The notes under the pieces: generated by a model
Told to the model about the DNA's origin: nothing
What the model saw: the letters and a program-made list of their open reading frames with translations, nothing else
Databases searched by the model: none
Source: an uncultured Johnsonella sp.
Lineage (GTDB): Bacteria > Bacillota > Clostridia > Lachnospirales > Lachnospiraceae
Direction of reading: 5' to 3'
Length of the DNA: 64,000 nucleotides
Assembly (NCBI GenBank): GCA_900766185.1
Contig: CAAFUL010000085.1
Location: forward strand, 124,001 to 188,000
Position numbers and translations under genes: made by a program
Part shown: positions 46,567-55,558 of the stretch, piece after piece
How positions within the stretch are numbered: the stretch's first letter is position 1
Layout of the letters: each line of letters starts with the position of its first letter

Positions 46567-47151
46567 TTATGACATTCTCACATTTAAATTAGTTGCATCA
46601 TTAAGTGATTCAGAACTTATCACATTATGAAAATCACCTGACAAGTCAACTGATGAAGGTGTAACTACAAATATAGCATTGGATACTTTTTGTAACTTAC
46701 CGTCTAAGGTATAAGTCGCTCCTGAAGTAAAATCAAGTATCCTTTGAGCCAAATCGGTTTGTATAATTGATTCCATATTTAATACTACAGCTTTCCCTTC
46801 TAACAAGTAGTCACTTATTTGCTGGGCATCGGACATCTCTCCGGGTCTTACCAAAGCAAGCTCCATAGAACGCCTTAGAGGAGTAATATTAGACCTTCTT
46901 GATGATGAAGAATATGAGGCCTGAGATGAAGCTCGAGATGCCCTATTCTCTGATTCTTCTTTGTGATAATCACTATTTCGCCTCTTAGAAGAAGTTCTTA
47001 CGGGCTGTATTTCTTCGTAATCATCCTCTTCTTCGTCTTCATCGTCATATTTGTCGTCTTCATACTCATACATTTCGTCGTATTCATCATAATCGTCATC
47101 GTCATAATCCCTACTACGAAAAGCATCCATTATACGATCAAAAAAACTCAT
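46567..47151 (-). CDS. sepF: Cell division protein SepF
   Basis: Membrane-binding protein that anchors and organises FtsZ. 194 residues. After a short N-terminal amphipathic helix (SFFDRIMDAFRSR) comes a striking acidic region of Asp, Glu and Tyr (about 16-50), then a Ser/Arg-rich linker, then the SepF domain from about residue 90 (VRPGEMSDAQQISDYLLEGKAV, and DFTSGATYTLDGKLQKVSNAIFVVTP). Since ftsA is not seen in the window, SepF is the visible candidate membrane tether for FtsZ. It is coupled to yggS upstream and ylmH downstream. Confidence 0.95.
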   Translation of the reverse strand: MSFFDRIMDAFRSRDYDDDDYDEYDEMYEYEDDKYDDEDEEEDDYEEIQPVRTSSKRRNSDYHKEESENRASRASSQASYSSSSRRSNITPLRRSMELALVRPGEMSDAQQISDYLLEGKAVVLNMESIIQTDLAQRILDFTSGATYTLDGKLQKVSNAIFVVTPSSVDLSGDFHNVISSESLNDATNLNVRMS

Positions 47152-47155
47152 TTAA

Positions 47156-47845
47156 CTATTTCCTTCCTCTTACGCCGAATATAGCAGTACCAACTCTGAC
47201 AAAAGTTGCTCCCTGTGATATAGCTATCTCATAATCGTTAGACATACCCATAGATAATAAATTCATTACTATATTATGAAACTTTCTTGCATTTATGTCA
47301 ACTGACAAATCTTTTAATTTTTTAAACACACTTTCGTTACATTTAGGGTCGCTTACATAAGGCGCAACCGTCATCAGTCCACGAATTTTAAGGTGTTTAA
47401 ATTTTTCAAATGCAGCAATTTGCTCTAACAATTCTGAAACGCTAAATCCGAATTTACTTTCTTCATTAGCAACATTGACCTCCAGTAATCCCTCAACTAC
47501 AATATCAAGCTTAGCCGCCTCATGTTCTATAGCCTCGGCAAGCCTTAAACTGTCAACTGAATGTATTAAGGCAGCTTTTTTAATTACAGCTTTAACTTTA
47601 TTGGTTTGCAAATGCCCCAGCATGTGCCATCTGATATCATCCGGAAGCTGTTCGTACTTGGAAACAAGTTCTTGAACTTTATTTTCACCAAAATCCCTGA
47701 TACCGCAGTCATAAGCTTCTTTCAAAGTCTCAACAGGCATAGTCTTGCTGACTGCAATTAAAGTTACATCAGATGAACTTCTGGAATATTTTTCACAAGC
47801 TGCAGATATATTCTCGCGTATTTTTTCAATATTTTCTCTTATCAT
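47156..47845 (-). CDS. yggS: YggS/PLPBP pyridoxal-phosphate homeostasis protein
   Basis: A 229-residue PLP-binding TIM-barrel protein with no known catalytic reaction, which keeps PLP and amino acid pools in balance. PLP lysine K34 is in LIAVSKTMP. Other family blocks are FGENKVQEL, WHMLGHLQTNK, VNVANEESKFGF, LSMGMSNDYEIAISQGATFVRVGTAIFG. Four bases separate it from sepF, and it follows the HlyD-like gene by nine bases; this is B. subtilis ylmE in its usual place. Confidence 0.95.
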   Translation of the reverse strand: MIRENIEKIRENISAACEKYSRSSSDVTLIAVSKTMPVETLKEAYDCGIRDFGENKVQELVSKYEQLPDDIRWHMLGHLQTNKVKAVIKKAALIHSVDSLRLAEAIEHEAAKLDIVVEGLLEVNVANEESKFGFSVSELLEQIAAFEKFKHLKIRGLMTVAPYVSDPKCNESVFKKLKDLSVDINARKFHNIVMNLLSMGMSNDYEIAISQGATFVRVGTAIFGVRGRK

Positions 47846-47854
47846 ATTCAGTCC

Positions 47855-49228
47855 CTATCTATAAATGAAATCGCCTTCGTTTATGCCTTCTGTATCAAGT
47901 AGTATGTGATCATAAACAGATAAACCGTATTTTGTATTTTTTTTTACGATATAATACTCTTCATTTGAAGATAATATATCGACTTTTTTAAATATGGCGT
48001 AGCCTTTGTTAATATTAAAAACTCCTTTCAATTTTTCCTTTGCTCCGACCTTATACTTACTGCCTACATCCGGTTGTACCAGATAGTCATTCTCATGGAT
48101 TTTAGACATAGGCGAGTCGGATATATATAACATACCGTCCACGGAATCATAAATATCCGTAGGAAGGTATTCTATACTTAATTTGTTATTCTTACTTACT
48201 TCTCTGTAAAACCCCACATTAACATCATCACTGTTACTTGCAAGGTACTCACTCGGTACTGTAAAAAACGAAATATCAACTACCGATTTATGAGGTATTT
48301 TAAGTCCCGTAGCTGAGTTTAACTCTATTTCGAAATCTATAAATCTGTTTTCCAAAAAGTGTATCATATACTTATCAAACTCCAAACGCCCGTAGTAAAG
48401 CGAATCGGAGCCGGTAAAAATCGAGAATTTCGCCACATCGGACAAACCCTTACTCTTAAAATTAACCTTAAGAGCTGTCTTATCCTTATAGGTCTCTTTA
48501 TCTTCCTCTTTTAATTGAAACACTATGCTCCAGTTATCGGAACTTACAACTTTGTAAACGGGGGTTCCCTTATCTACCAGATCTCCTGATTTTAATCTTT
48601 CGGTCTTATACTTTGATCTGTCAAAATCAGTCGCAGCCAAGGTGTTTATATCCCTATCCTCATAGTTGTCAATATTATAAGATATAATTCCGGAGTAAGC
48701 CGCAGTTGCTATATTTAAGTTTATATTTTTTGACCTTGTAATATTGTCAATATTTTCCAAAGTCATCAAATTAGCAAATTCCAGCAAATCGGCATTAATA
48801 TCATACTTTACATCATATACATTGTAAAACTTCTGTCTGTCGTATGATGTGGAAAAATCTGAAAGTTTCTTTTTTAATTTTTGAGTATTGGCATCATCCA
48901 ACTTATCAAGGTCGGAACCTTGACTTGCAAGTATGGAATTAAGATTGCCTGTTTCATCAATAAGAAAAACCTTATCTCCAACCGCACATCTTTTACCCTC
49001 TCGCATATAAAAATTAACATAGCCCGCAAATTCTGTATTAGCTACTTCTTCTTCTCTAAAAATCAGTCCCGTATACTCTTTATCCGATACCATAGCCCCT
49101 TCCGTTACTTCGTAAAAGCTTCTTCTGTTACGCATAAAGTAAGCTACTATAATAAAGGCAACATAAGCTATCAAAGCGAATAAAAGGACCGTAACTATAT
49201 TAAATCTTATACCATGTTTTTTTGACAA
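47855..49228 (-). CDS. HlyD-like membrane-anchored protein
   Basis: A 457-residue protein with one N-terminal membrane segment (about 11-30) and an extracellular part with a beta-barrel/lipoyl-like beginning (VTEGAMVSDKEYTGLIFREEEV and a hydrophobic VYKVVSSDNWSIVFQL strand near 230). It is usually labelled HlyD-family efflux adaptor, but no ABC or RND partner is beside it and no outer membrane exists in this lineage. It starts with TTG 49228 with AGGAGT before it, and heads the yggS-sepF-ylmH operon. A role in envelope or division is inferred from position only. Confidence 0.65.
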   Translation of the reverse strand: MSKKHGIRFNIVTVLLFALIAYVAFIIVAYFMRNRRSFYEVTEGAMVSDKEYTGLIFREEEVANTEFAGYVNFYMREGKRCAVGDKVFLIDETGNLNSILASQGSDLDKLDDANTQKLKKKLSDFSTSYDRQKFYNVYDVKYDINADLLEFANLMTLENIDNITRSKNINLNIATAAYSGIISYNIDNYEDRDINTLAATDFDRSKYKTERLKSGDLVDKGTPVYKVVSSDNWSIVFQLKEEDKETYKDKTALKVNFKSKGLSDVAKFSIFTGSDSLYYGRLEFDKYMIHFLENRFIDFEIELNSATGLKIPHKSVVDISFFTVPSEYLASNSDDVNVGFYREVSKNNKLSIEYLPTDIYDSVDGMLYISDSPMSKIHENDYLVQPDVGSKYKVGAKEKLKGVFNINKGYAIFKKVDILSSNEEYYIVKKNTKYGLSVYDHILLDTEGINEGDFIYR

Positions 49229-49489
49229 TATAACTCCTATAATAACCGCTTAGACACACAAAAGCATTAGTAAAATTTACAGAAAAATAGCCTTATTTAA
49301 TAAATTAATCTGTTAATTTTAATGTATTAATATCAATAATTAATAATTCGTTAAAATATCTGACTTTTTAATGCAGTATACGGCTAAACTGTCATCTCCT
49401 AATAAAAAGGCTGTTATGAGCAGTGTCGCATAAGAGTATAACACATTCTACTCATAACAGCTATAAACTTTACTCTTAATAAAATATTA
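49229..49489. other. Intergenic region before the HlyD-like gene
   Basis: 261 bases holding the terminator of the P-loop gene (49403-49462) and a very AT-rich leader. A clear -35/-10 pair for the HlyD-like operon was not found. Confidence 0.4.
49403..49462 (-). terminator. Terminator of the small P-loop ATPase gene
   Basis: On the minus strand GCTGTTATGAG pairs with CTCATAACAGC (11 bp; plus-strand arms 49410-49420 and 49451-49461) around a 30-base loop, and is followed by TTTTTATT. Confidence 0.75.
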
Positions 49490-49909
49490 TTATAATGAAA
49501 CAATAACATCCTTCTTTGCGTTTTCAGGAAGCTCGGAAACATCCTTAGATACGCTTAGTATAAATGTAATCTTGTACTCTTCACCAATTTTCTCTAGCAA
49601 GTCTATGGTAGATGTAATATCATGCCCTTCTAAATTAGCCAACTTTAAAAAACTGTCTAAAAAAACAAACTCCAAGTCTCTGTTTTGAGATATCATACCA
49701 AGTATGAATCCCACAAATGCATCCGCTGTGTATAAGGGATACTCACTAACATTAACCAATCTTATTTTGTTGCTAAGTTCATACATGTGCTTTGAACTTT
49801 TGTCAAGGTAAACAACTGAACCTCTCGCATCCTTAATAGATTGATTGGCTTTGTCCAAAAGGTACTTTGTCTTACCCTTTCCCTTATCTCCTGCAATTAT
49901 CTGAACCAT
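49490..49909 (-). CDS. Small P-loop ATPase of unknown function
   Basis: A 139-residue protein with a Walker A motif GDKGKGKT at residues 7-14 and a likely Walker B strand LEFVFLDSF near residue 80. It ends SVSKDVSELPENAKKDVIVSL-like, with no extra domain. Clostridial relatives are often called twitching motility (PilT-like), which the size does not support. ATG at 49909 follows AGGAGG on the minus strand; the longer frame to 49990 lacks a start signal. It has its own promoter between the carboxypeptidase and HlyD-like genes. I do not recognise a specific function. Confidence 0.7.
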   Translation of the reverse strand: MVQIIAGDKGKGKTKYLLDKANQSIKDARGSVVYLDKSSKHMYELSNKIRLVNVSEYPLYTADAFVGFILGMISQNRDLEFVFLDSFLKLANLEGHDITSTIDLLEKIGEEYKITFILSVSKDVSELPENAKKDVIVSL

Positions 49910-49947
49910 AGTGTTAATCCTCCTTGCTGTATAATTAATATAATGAT

Positions 49948-49976
49948 AGTATATAAAACTATTAAAATCAATACAA
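49948..49976 (-). promoter_or_regulatory. Promoter of the small P-loop ATPase gene
   Basis: On the minus strand TTGTAT (49971-49976) and TATACT (49948-49953) with a 17-base spacer, just after the carboxypeptidase stop and 38 bases before the ATG. Confidence 0.65.
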
Positions 49977-49986
49977 TATGGTGATA

Positions 49987-51003
49987 TCATTGTGCAAAGT
50001 CTACAAGTAATTTGGAAGTAGTATCATAGAGCACCGCCTTATCCGGAGCTTTTAAAACCACAGATACATAGATAACGGACTTTCCGTCTTTACTTGCCAA
50101 AACTAAGCAATTGCCGGCTGCCAGTGTAGTACCTGTCTTTCCGGCCACAGTTTTAAAACCTTCAGGTAAACTGAAAGGTTCTTTAGTATTTAGAAATTTA
50201 TTTGAATTGATCCAATTTTTTGTAACTATATTACCTTTTTCATCGGAATAATTAGCTTGGTATGAAGCTGAAGAAGCTATCTTGCTAAACTCATCAAACT
50301 TAAGTGCCGCATTAATTATCAAGTACAAATCATATGCTGAGGTATAGTGATTCTCATCCGGCAGACCGTGAGGGTTCATAAAATGAGTATCTACGGCAGC
50401 CAAGTCTACAGCCTCCTTGTTCATCAGCTCTACAAAACTGTTTATATCTCCCGATACATGCTTTGCTATTACATTGGCAGCATCATTACCTGAAGCAAGC
50501 ATAAGTCCGTATAAAAGCTGTTCCATGGTAAGTTTATCACCTACCTTAAGCCCTGCCATACTCGATGCCTTATCAAGACCTAAAACTTCTTCTCCTACAG
50601 TAACCTCGTCTGTAAGTTTAGAATATTTTAATGCCAAATATGCGGTCATGATTTTTGTAGTACTTGCAGGTTCCATTTTATTAAAGCAATTCCTTGAAAA
50701 AAGCACCTTGGAATTGCTGATATCACAAAGAACTCCGGCTTCAGCCTGATAAGTATACGCACTATCTTCCGGCTTGTCAACACTTTGTACTGCTAAATTA
50801 TAAGCAAAACTCTTATGTTTATATATGTTGCTGTTATCAGTATATATATTGTTAAATCTTGTAATAAAATCATAGGTATCCTTGTAAGTAAAAAACATAA
50901 AATATATAACTGTACCGGCTGTTGCTAAAAGCAAAATAATTATCAAAAACAGCCACCATATATTACTTTTTTTTCTTCTGGACAGACTACTTCTTGTATG
51001 CAT
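49987..51003 (-). CDS. D-alanyl-D-alanine carboxypeptidase (PBP5/DacA type)
   Basis: Low-molecular-weight penicillin-binding protein that trims the terminal D-Ala from peptidoglycan stem peptides. The S11 peptidase triad motifs are S114-x-x-K117 (ASTTK), SGN (LASGNDAANV) and KTG (AGKTGTTLAAGN). An N-terminal membrane segment (about 16-38) serves as signal anchor. 338 residues from ATG 51003; a TTG at 51015 is possible. The start lies inside the end of mgsA (17-base overlap). The usual C-terminal beta domain and amphipathic helix of DacA appear missing, so anchoring is by the N-terminus. Confidence 0.9.
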   Translation of the reverse strand: MHTRSSLSRRKKSNIWWLFLIIILLLATAGTVIYFMFFTYKDTYDFITRFNNIYTDNSNIYKHKSFAYNLAVQSVDKPEDSAYTYQAEAGVLCDISNSKVLFSRNCFNKMEPASTTKIMTAYLALKYSKLTDEVTVGEEVLGLDKASSMAGLKVGDKLTMEQLLYGLMLASGNDAANVIAKHVSGDINSFVELMNKEAVDLAAVDTHFMNPHGLPDENHYTSAYDLYLIINAALKFDEFSKIASSASYQANYSDEKGNIVTKNWINSNKFLNTKEPFSLPEGFKTVAGKTGTTLAAGNCLVLASKDGKSVIYVSVVLKAPDKAVLYDTTSKLLVDFAQ

Positions 51004-51385
51004 CTCTAAATTCAAAGTCTCCGTTTTCCATAGCTTTTATGAGAAGCTCCGCAGTGGCTAAATTAGTAGCAAGTGGTATATTATGCGTATCACAAAGCTT
51101 AACTATATTATTAACATCAGGTTCATGAGATTTGGGATTAAGAGGGTCTCTTAGAAAAATCACCAAATCCATATCATTGCTCTCAACTTGAGCACCTAAC
51201 TGTTGGGTTCCTCCAAGATGCCCTGCCAAATATCTGTGTATCGTAAGGTTGGTAACTTCCTCTACCAGCCTTCCGGTTGTTCCTGTGGCATAAAGTTTAT
51301 GTTTTGATAATATACCCCTGTATGCAATACAAAAATTCTGCATAAGTTTCTTCTTTGCATCATGGGCAATCAATCCTATATTCAT
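50987..51385 (-). CDS. mgsA: Methylglyoxal synthase homologue with altered catalytic residue
   Basis: Methylglyoxal synthase turns dihydroxyacetone phosphate into methylglyoxal and phosphate, a bypass of lower glycolysis. The 132 residues match the family along their length: AHDAKKKLM with D9, ATGTTG phosphate loop at 33-38, FLRDPLNPKSHEPD with D80, H87 and D90. The catalytic base, Asp71 in E. coli (GGDQQ), is Thr here (GGTQQ, T60, codon ACC at 51208-51206), and GP before it is GH. Activity is therefore uncertain. ATG 51385 follows AAGGAGG. It has its own promoter and overlaps the carboxypeptidase gene. Confidence 0.88.
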   Translation of the reverse strand: MNIGLIAHDAKKKLMQNFCIAYRGILSKHKLYATGTTGRLVEEVTNLTIHRYLAGHLGGTQQLGAQVESNDMDLVIFLRDPLNPKSHEPDVNNIVKLCDTHNIPLATNLATAELLIKAMENGDFEFRDAYKK

Positions 51386-51460
51386 ACCCTTCCTCCTTAT
51401 ATATATGATTTGTATATTTCTTATAAAGTCCGGTAACCAATTCAATTAACTTATAGAAAT

Positions 51461-51489
51461 ATTGTATAACTAATTTTGAGCTTTGTAAA
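51461..51489 (-). promoter_or_regulatory. Promoter of mgsA
   Basis: On the minus strand TTTACA (51484-51489) and TACAAT (51461-51466) with a 17-base spacer, in the gap between rodA and mgsA. Confidence 0.6.
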
Positions 51490-51512
51490 GTACTACAAGC
51501 TATATTGAACAT

Positions 51513-52661
51513 TTATATTGTGCTTTTTAAATTTTCGAGTTTACTATCCCTTTGTAATCCGACATTAAGAGTTATACCAAGGCACACATAAAGACTCATC
51601 AAAGAGCTTACTCCATAGCTTATAAAAGGCAGCGGAAGTCCTGTATTGGGGAAAAGTCCTGTGGCTACGGCTATATTGGTAAAGGTCTGAAAACCTATAA
51701 CAGCCGCCATACCTACACATATAAGTCTGCCCTCCATATCTTTAGACTTTGCCGCCATACCGATAAGTTCATAAATTATTAAGGATATCATAAATATAAC
51801 AAACATACAGCCCGCAAAGCCAAGCTCTTCTCCAACTATTGCAAATATAAAGTCGGTCTGTTCTTCCACCAGATAGTTACCGGTCTTAACTGAAGCTATA
51901 CTGTTGTTATTAAGCCCTTTTCCGAAAAGCTGACCTGAAGCTATAGCCATAATAGATCCGTTTTGCTGGAAGTTGGCATCTTGATAATTCTCCGGATCCA
52001 CCCAAGCAAGTATTCTGTTTCTCTGATAATCTCTTATTATAGGTATCAGGTCTCTTTTTAAAAGCTCTATAAAGAAAATGGCAAAAGGAGTTATGGCTGC
52101 GATTGCCCCTCCTATCCATTTATAATTAAGACCTGCAACATAGATCATCACAAGAGCCGATACTACCGAAACCAAGGTGGTTGAAAGATCCGGCTGTGAA
52201 AGTATCAGTGCATAAGGTACACCTACAAATGCCGCAAATATTATCAAAAAAGAAAACTTATTTATAAGGTGTATATTTTTTGCTAAAAACCATGCCATAG
52301 CTATGACCATGGCGATTTTTACGAATTCTGAAGGTTGTAGTCTTCCTATTACAGGAAGAACTATCCAACGCTTGGCACCGAATCTGGAAACTCCGAACTT
52401 CCATACTGCAACTAACGCCAGTATGGAACCTATATATATGGGAATGGCAAGCTTTGTTACCTTTTGGTAGGGAATAAAGGAAAGTATAATTAAAATCACA
52501 AAACTGATTATGATACCCATTATTTGTTTATTGACATAGGTAGGACTTCCTTTAGTTGCACTTGAAATAACCATGATTCCAAGTATATTAAGTACCAAAG
52601 CATATATAATAATACGATAGTTATAATTTTTTAATTTGTAATCTTTAAATATTGTTTTCAT
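51513..52661 (-). CDS. rodA: Rod-type SEDS glycosyltransferase
   Basis: Membrane peptidoglycan polymerase of the elongation complex, working with PBP2. 382 residues with about ten membrane segments. The motif RWIVLPVIGRLQPSEFVKIAMVIAMA is near residue 100, the QPDLSTTLV loop near 155, and PNTGLPLPFISYGVSSLMS near the end. It follows the PBP2 gene by 12 bases, the classical pairing. The septal paralogue ftsW is at 26.5 kb. Confidence 0.94.
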   Translation of the reverse strand: MKTIFKDYKLKNYNYRIIIYALVLNILGIMVISSATKGSPTYVNKQIMGIIISFVILIILSFIPYQKVTKLAIPIYIGSILALVAVWKFGVSRFGAKRWIVLPVIGRLQPSEFVKIAMVIAMAWFLAKNIHLINKFSFLIIFAAFVGVPYALILSQPDLSTTLVSVVSALVMIYVAGLNYKWIGGAIAAITPFAIFFIELLKRDLIPIIRDYQRNRILAWVDPENYQDANFQQNGSIMAIASGQLFGKGLNNNSIASVKTGNYLVEEQTDFIFAIVGEELGFAGCMFVIFMISLIIYELIGMAAKSKDMEGRLICVGMAAVIGFQTFTNIAVATGLFPNTGLPLPFISYGVSSLMSLYVCLGITLNVGLQRDSKLENLKSTI

Positions 52662-52673
52662 TATTGCCTCAAA

Positions 52674-55553
52674 CTAATCTCCAACATTAACATCTATAAC
52701 AGGTGTAGCTTTACTGTTGATAATACTGTTAATATCTGTGTATCCAAAGTATAATTTATATACATTTTTAGCAACCAATGCCGCATTGGAAGAAGAATAC
52801 CCAAACGGTATGTTAACGGTTACACTGATCTCAGGATTGGAATAGGGTGCAAAGGATACGAAGAACGCATGGTTTGCCCTGCTCTTGGTCTCCTGAGTAG
52901 TTCCGGTCTTACCCGCTATCTCAACATCAAGATCCTTAAATACCTTCTTGGCCGATCCTTCTTTTACAACCTCTCGCATACCAAGCTGCACATAATCCCA
53001 TGTACTGTTTTCTATATCTATATGTGAGCTTACCTTAGGAGTAAATTCGGTGATTATATTGCCGTCTCTATCCTTTACATTATCAAGAAGGCTAAGCTCA
53101 AATACATTACCCCTGTTGGCAACCGCACTTATATATCTTGAAAGCTGTACATTTGTAAAAAGGTGAGTTCCCTGTCCTATGGCGGACTGTTCCGGAAGCT
53201 CGTTGGAGATGACTGGCTCAGACTCTATAAGCTCAACTCCCGATTTATGATTAAGTCCGAAAAGAGTAGCATATTTTGCAATTCTCTCAAGTCCGAGACT
53301 GGTACTGTACTCATTATTTTCAGTGGTTGAAAGCCTGTGCCCTATTTCTGTAAAGTAATAGTTGCATGAATTTTGTATAGCCCCTATCATATCAAGGTTT
53401 CCATGGTGTCCGGGGAATATCCAGCACTTGATAGGCGGATTGGTAACATCATATCGTCCGGTACAGTCTATAACCTCGGTAGGCGATATTACTTTTTCTT
53501 CAAGTCCTGCAATAGCACTGATAGGCTTAAATGTTGAACCGGGAGCCTTTTGAGCTTGAGTGGCATTGTTATACATAGGGAAGGACTGATCCTTATCCAA
53601 TGAATTATAATATGCCACATCCATAACATTAGCCAGTCGGTTATTGTCATATCCGGGGTAGGATACCAAAGCTTTTACCTCTCCTGTATTGGAGTCGGTT
53701 ATAACAACTCCTGCAGTACAAGGGTCAAGTGCAAGTTGTGCAGGTGTAATTTCAATATTTCTGATCTTATCTATAAGGAATTGATAGGCATAGTTAGGAT
53801 CACCCGTACTTAAGTTTTGTCTTTGCAGCTCATCCGGTGCTAAAACTCCCTGCTCATAAAGGGCAAGACATAATTCATTACCGCTTAAGACATTTTGCTT
53901 TATCATATACTTATACATAAGTTTATAAAATTCTCTGTCTTCTTTTAAAAGCTCTATAGTGTAGTCTACAAGTGAATTGTAAACTGAGGTGGCATCCGAA
54001 TATTTGGCGTTGGCATTTAGCTTTGTTACATCTATCCAGTTACCGGCAATACCCGTATATATAAAGTCTCTCATACTGATATCGTCAGCCTTCCATTTCA
54101 TAAAGTAATCGGCGTTCTCATCAATATTTGCCTTTACAATTATTTCCACATCATCAGAAGAAAGTTTTGTGTATATATAATACATAAATGCATTAAGCTC
54201 TTTGCTAAGCTCTGACATTTTACGGCTTCCGTCTCCTTTAAGCTCCTCATACACACTGTTAATTGTCTTTTCTTTATAGTCTAAGAATTTGCTGTATATA
54301 TTTTTTTCAATGTCACTTGCATTTTCCTGACTGAATCTGTCTATATTAAGTATATTGTTGTTGATCAACTGAAAGTAAGCATCTTTTACAGGTATAAGTC
54401 TGTTGGTAGAGTTGGTATTCTCGGTATTGGGTTCATCCTGATTAACTATTTTTGAAACCAAAATACCTGCAAGCTGCTGTTCAATTATATGATATATACC
54501 TATTTGCAATTCTCTGTCTATAGTCAGGTACACATCATTACCGGCTACTGAGGAAGTTTCCTTACTAATCTCCATAATATGACCTACATTGTCAACAAAC
54601 ATGGTACGGCTTCCCTTGGTACCTCTAAGTGTAGATTCCATGTACTCTTCTATTCCGCTTCGTCCTACACTGTCATTAATAGTATAGTCGGGATTTGCTT
54701 CCAGTAATTCTTTTAATTTCTCTTCATTGACCTTTCCTATATAACCTATTACAGAGGAAAAATATATGCTGTCATTATAAACTCTTATATTTTCTTCTTC
54801 TACATTAACACCTTTTAAGTTGGACATATTTTCAAGGATAGTAACCTTGGTAGTCTCACTTATAGCAGAAGCAACCTTGGTAGCCTCGTATTTTTTATAA
54901 TTTGTCAAAATCATCGTGTAGCGTATATTTATAATATCCAGCTTTTCCATGTCCGTAAGGCTTATGATGTTTCCGCTCTCATCTTTAAGTTCATCGAGCT
55001 TATAAGCTTTTACACGGTTTTCTATAGCTTCGGCAGCACTTAAGTTCGATTTGTACTTTCCATTAGGACTGTCAAGTTCGTCAACACTTTTTAATTGATA
55101 AAGATCTTTTAAGAATCTTTTTTTGGCATTCTCATTGTTACCTGTATAGTAAAAATTACCGCCATCATCAAGACCGATCTCTAAAGATCCTATTACCTTC
55201 TCATCATTATTATGAAGAAGTCTTACCAGATTATATATCATGAGATTAAGCTCGTTATCCTTCTCAAAATAACCGTTATCCTGTATGGTTACCGCATAGG
55301 CAAGCTTGTTATATGCCAGTAAATTACCGTGCACATCATATATATTTCCTCTGGTTGCGGGCAGAGCCACCGTTTTTTCCGTTTTTGCCACATAATCTTT
55401 TAGATATGCCTCACCATTTACGATCTGCAAGTTAAAAAGCTTACAAAATAAAATAAAGACAATCATAGAATAAAACAGCGCCACTACAAATAGTCTTGAT
55501 GACAGCAGTTTATCTTTTATCTCTTTTAAAATATACTTTAAATCATTAAGCAA
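52674..55553 (-). CDS. mrdA: Elongation class B penicillin-binding protein (PBP2), extended form
   Basis: D,D-transpeptidase of the rod complex. It has a membrane segment near residues 22-42, the pedestal start (ATRGNIYDVHGNLLAYN), and the transpeptidase domain with S673-x-x-K676 (GSTFK), SCN (QNSCNYYF) and AGKTGTTQ. At 959 residues it is about 300 longer than E. coli PBP2; the active serine lies at 673 rather than about 330. The extra mass is in residues about 130-600, including a Leu/Asp/Lys-rich helical stretch. The start is TTG 55553 with GAGGTAG upstream inside the end of mreD. It is followed by rodA. Confidence 0.93.
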   Translation of the reverse strand: MLNDLKYILKEIKDKLLSSRLFVVALFYSMIVFILFCKLFNLQIVNGEAYLKDYVAKTEKTVALPATRGNIYDVHGNLLAYNKLAYAVTIQDNGYFEKDNELNLMIYNLVRLLHNNDEKVIGSLEIGLDDGGNFYYTGNNENAKKRFLKDLYQLKSVDELDSPNGKYKSNLSAAEAIENRVKAYKLDELKDESGNIISLTDMEKLDIINIRYTMILTNYKKYEATKVASAISETTKVTILENMSNLKGVNVEEENIRVYNDSIYFSSVIGYIGKVNEEKLKELLEANPDYTINDSVGRSGIEEYMESTLRGTKGSRTMFVDNVGHIMEISKETSSVAGNDVYLTIDRELQIGIYHIIEQQLAGILVSKIVNQDEPNTENTNSTNRLIPVKDAYFQLINNNILNIDRFSQENASDIEKNIYSKFLDYKEKTINSVYEELKGDGSRKMSELSKELNAFMYYIYTKLSSDDVEIIVKANIDENADYFMKWKADDISMRDFIYTGIAGNWIDVTKLNANAKYSDATSVYNSLVDYTIELLKEDREFYKLMYKYMIKQNVLSGNELCLALYEQGVLAPDELQRQNLSTGDPNYAYQFLIDKIRNIEITPAQLALDPCTAGVVITDSNTGEVKALVSYPGYDNNRLANVMDVAYYNSLDKDQSFPMYNNATQAQKAPGSTFKPISAIAGLEEKVISPTEVIDCTGRYDVTNPPIKCWIFPGHHGNLDMIGAIQNSCNYYFTEIGHRLSTTENNEYSTSLGLERIAKYATLFGLNHKSGVELIESEPVISNELPEQSAIGQGTHLFTNVQLSRYISAVANRGNVFELSLLDNVKDRDGNIITEFTPKVSSHIDIENSTWDYVQLGMREVVKEGSAKKVFKDLDVEIAGKTGTTQETKSRANHAFFVSFAPYSNPEISVTVNIPFGYSSSNAALVAKNVYKLYFGYTDINSIINSKATPVIDVNVGD

Positions 55554-55558
55554 TTCTT

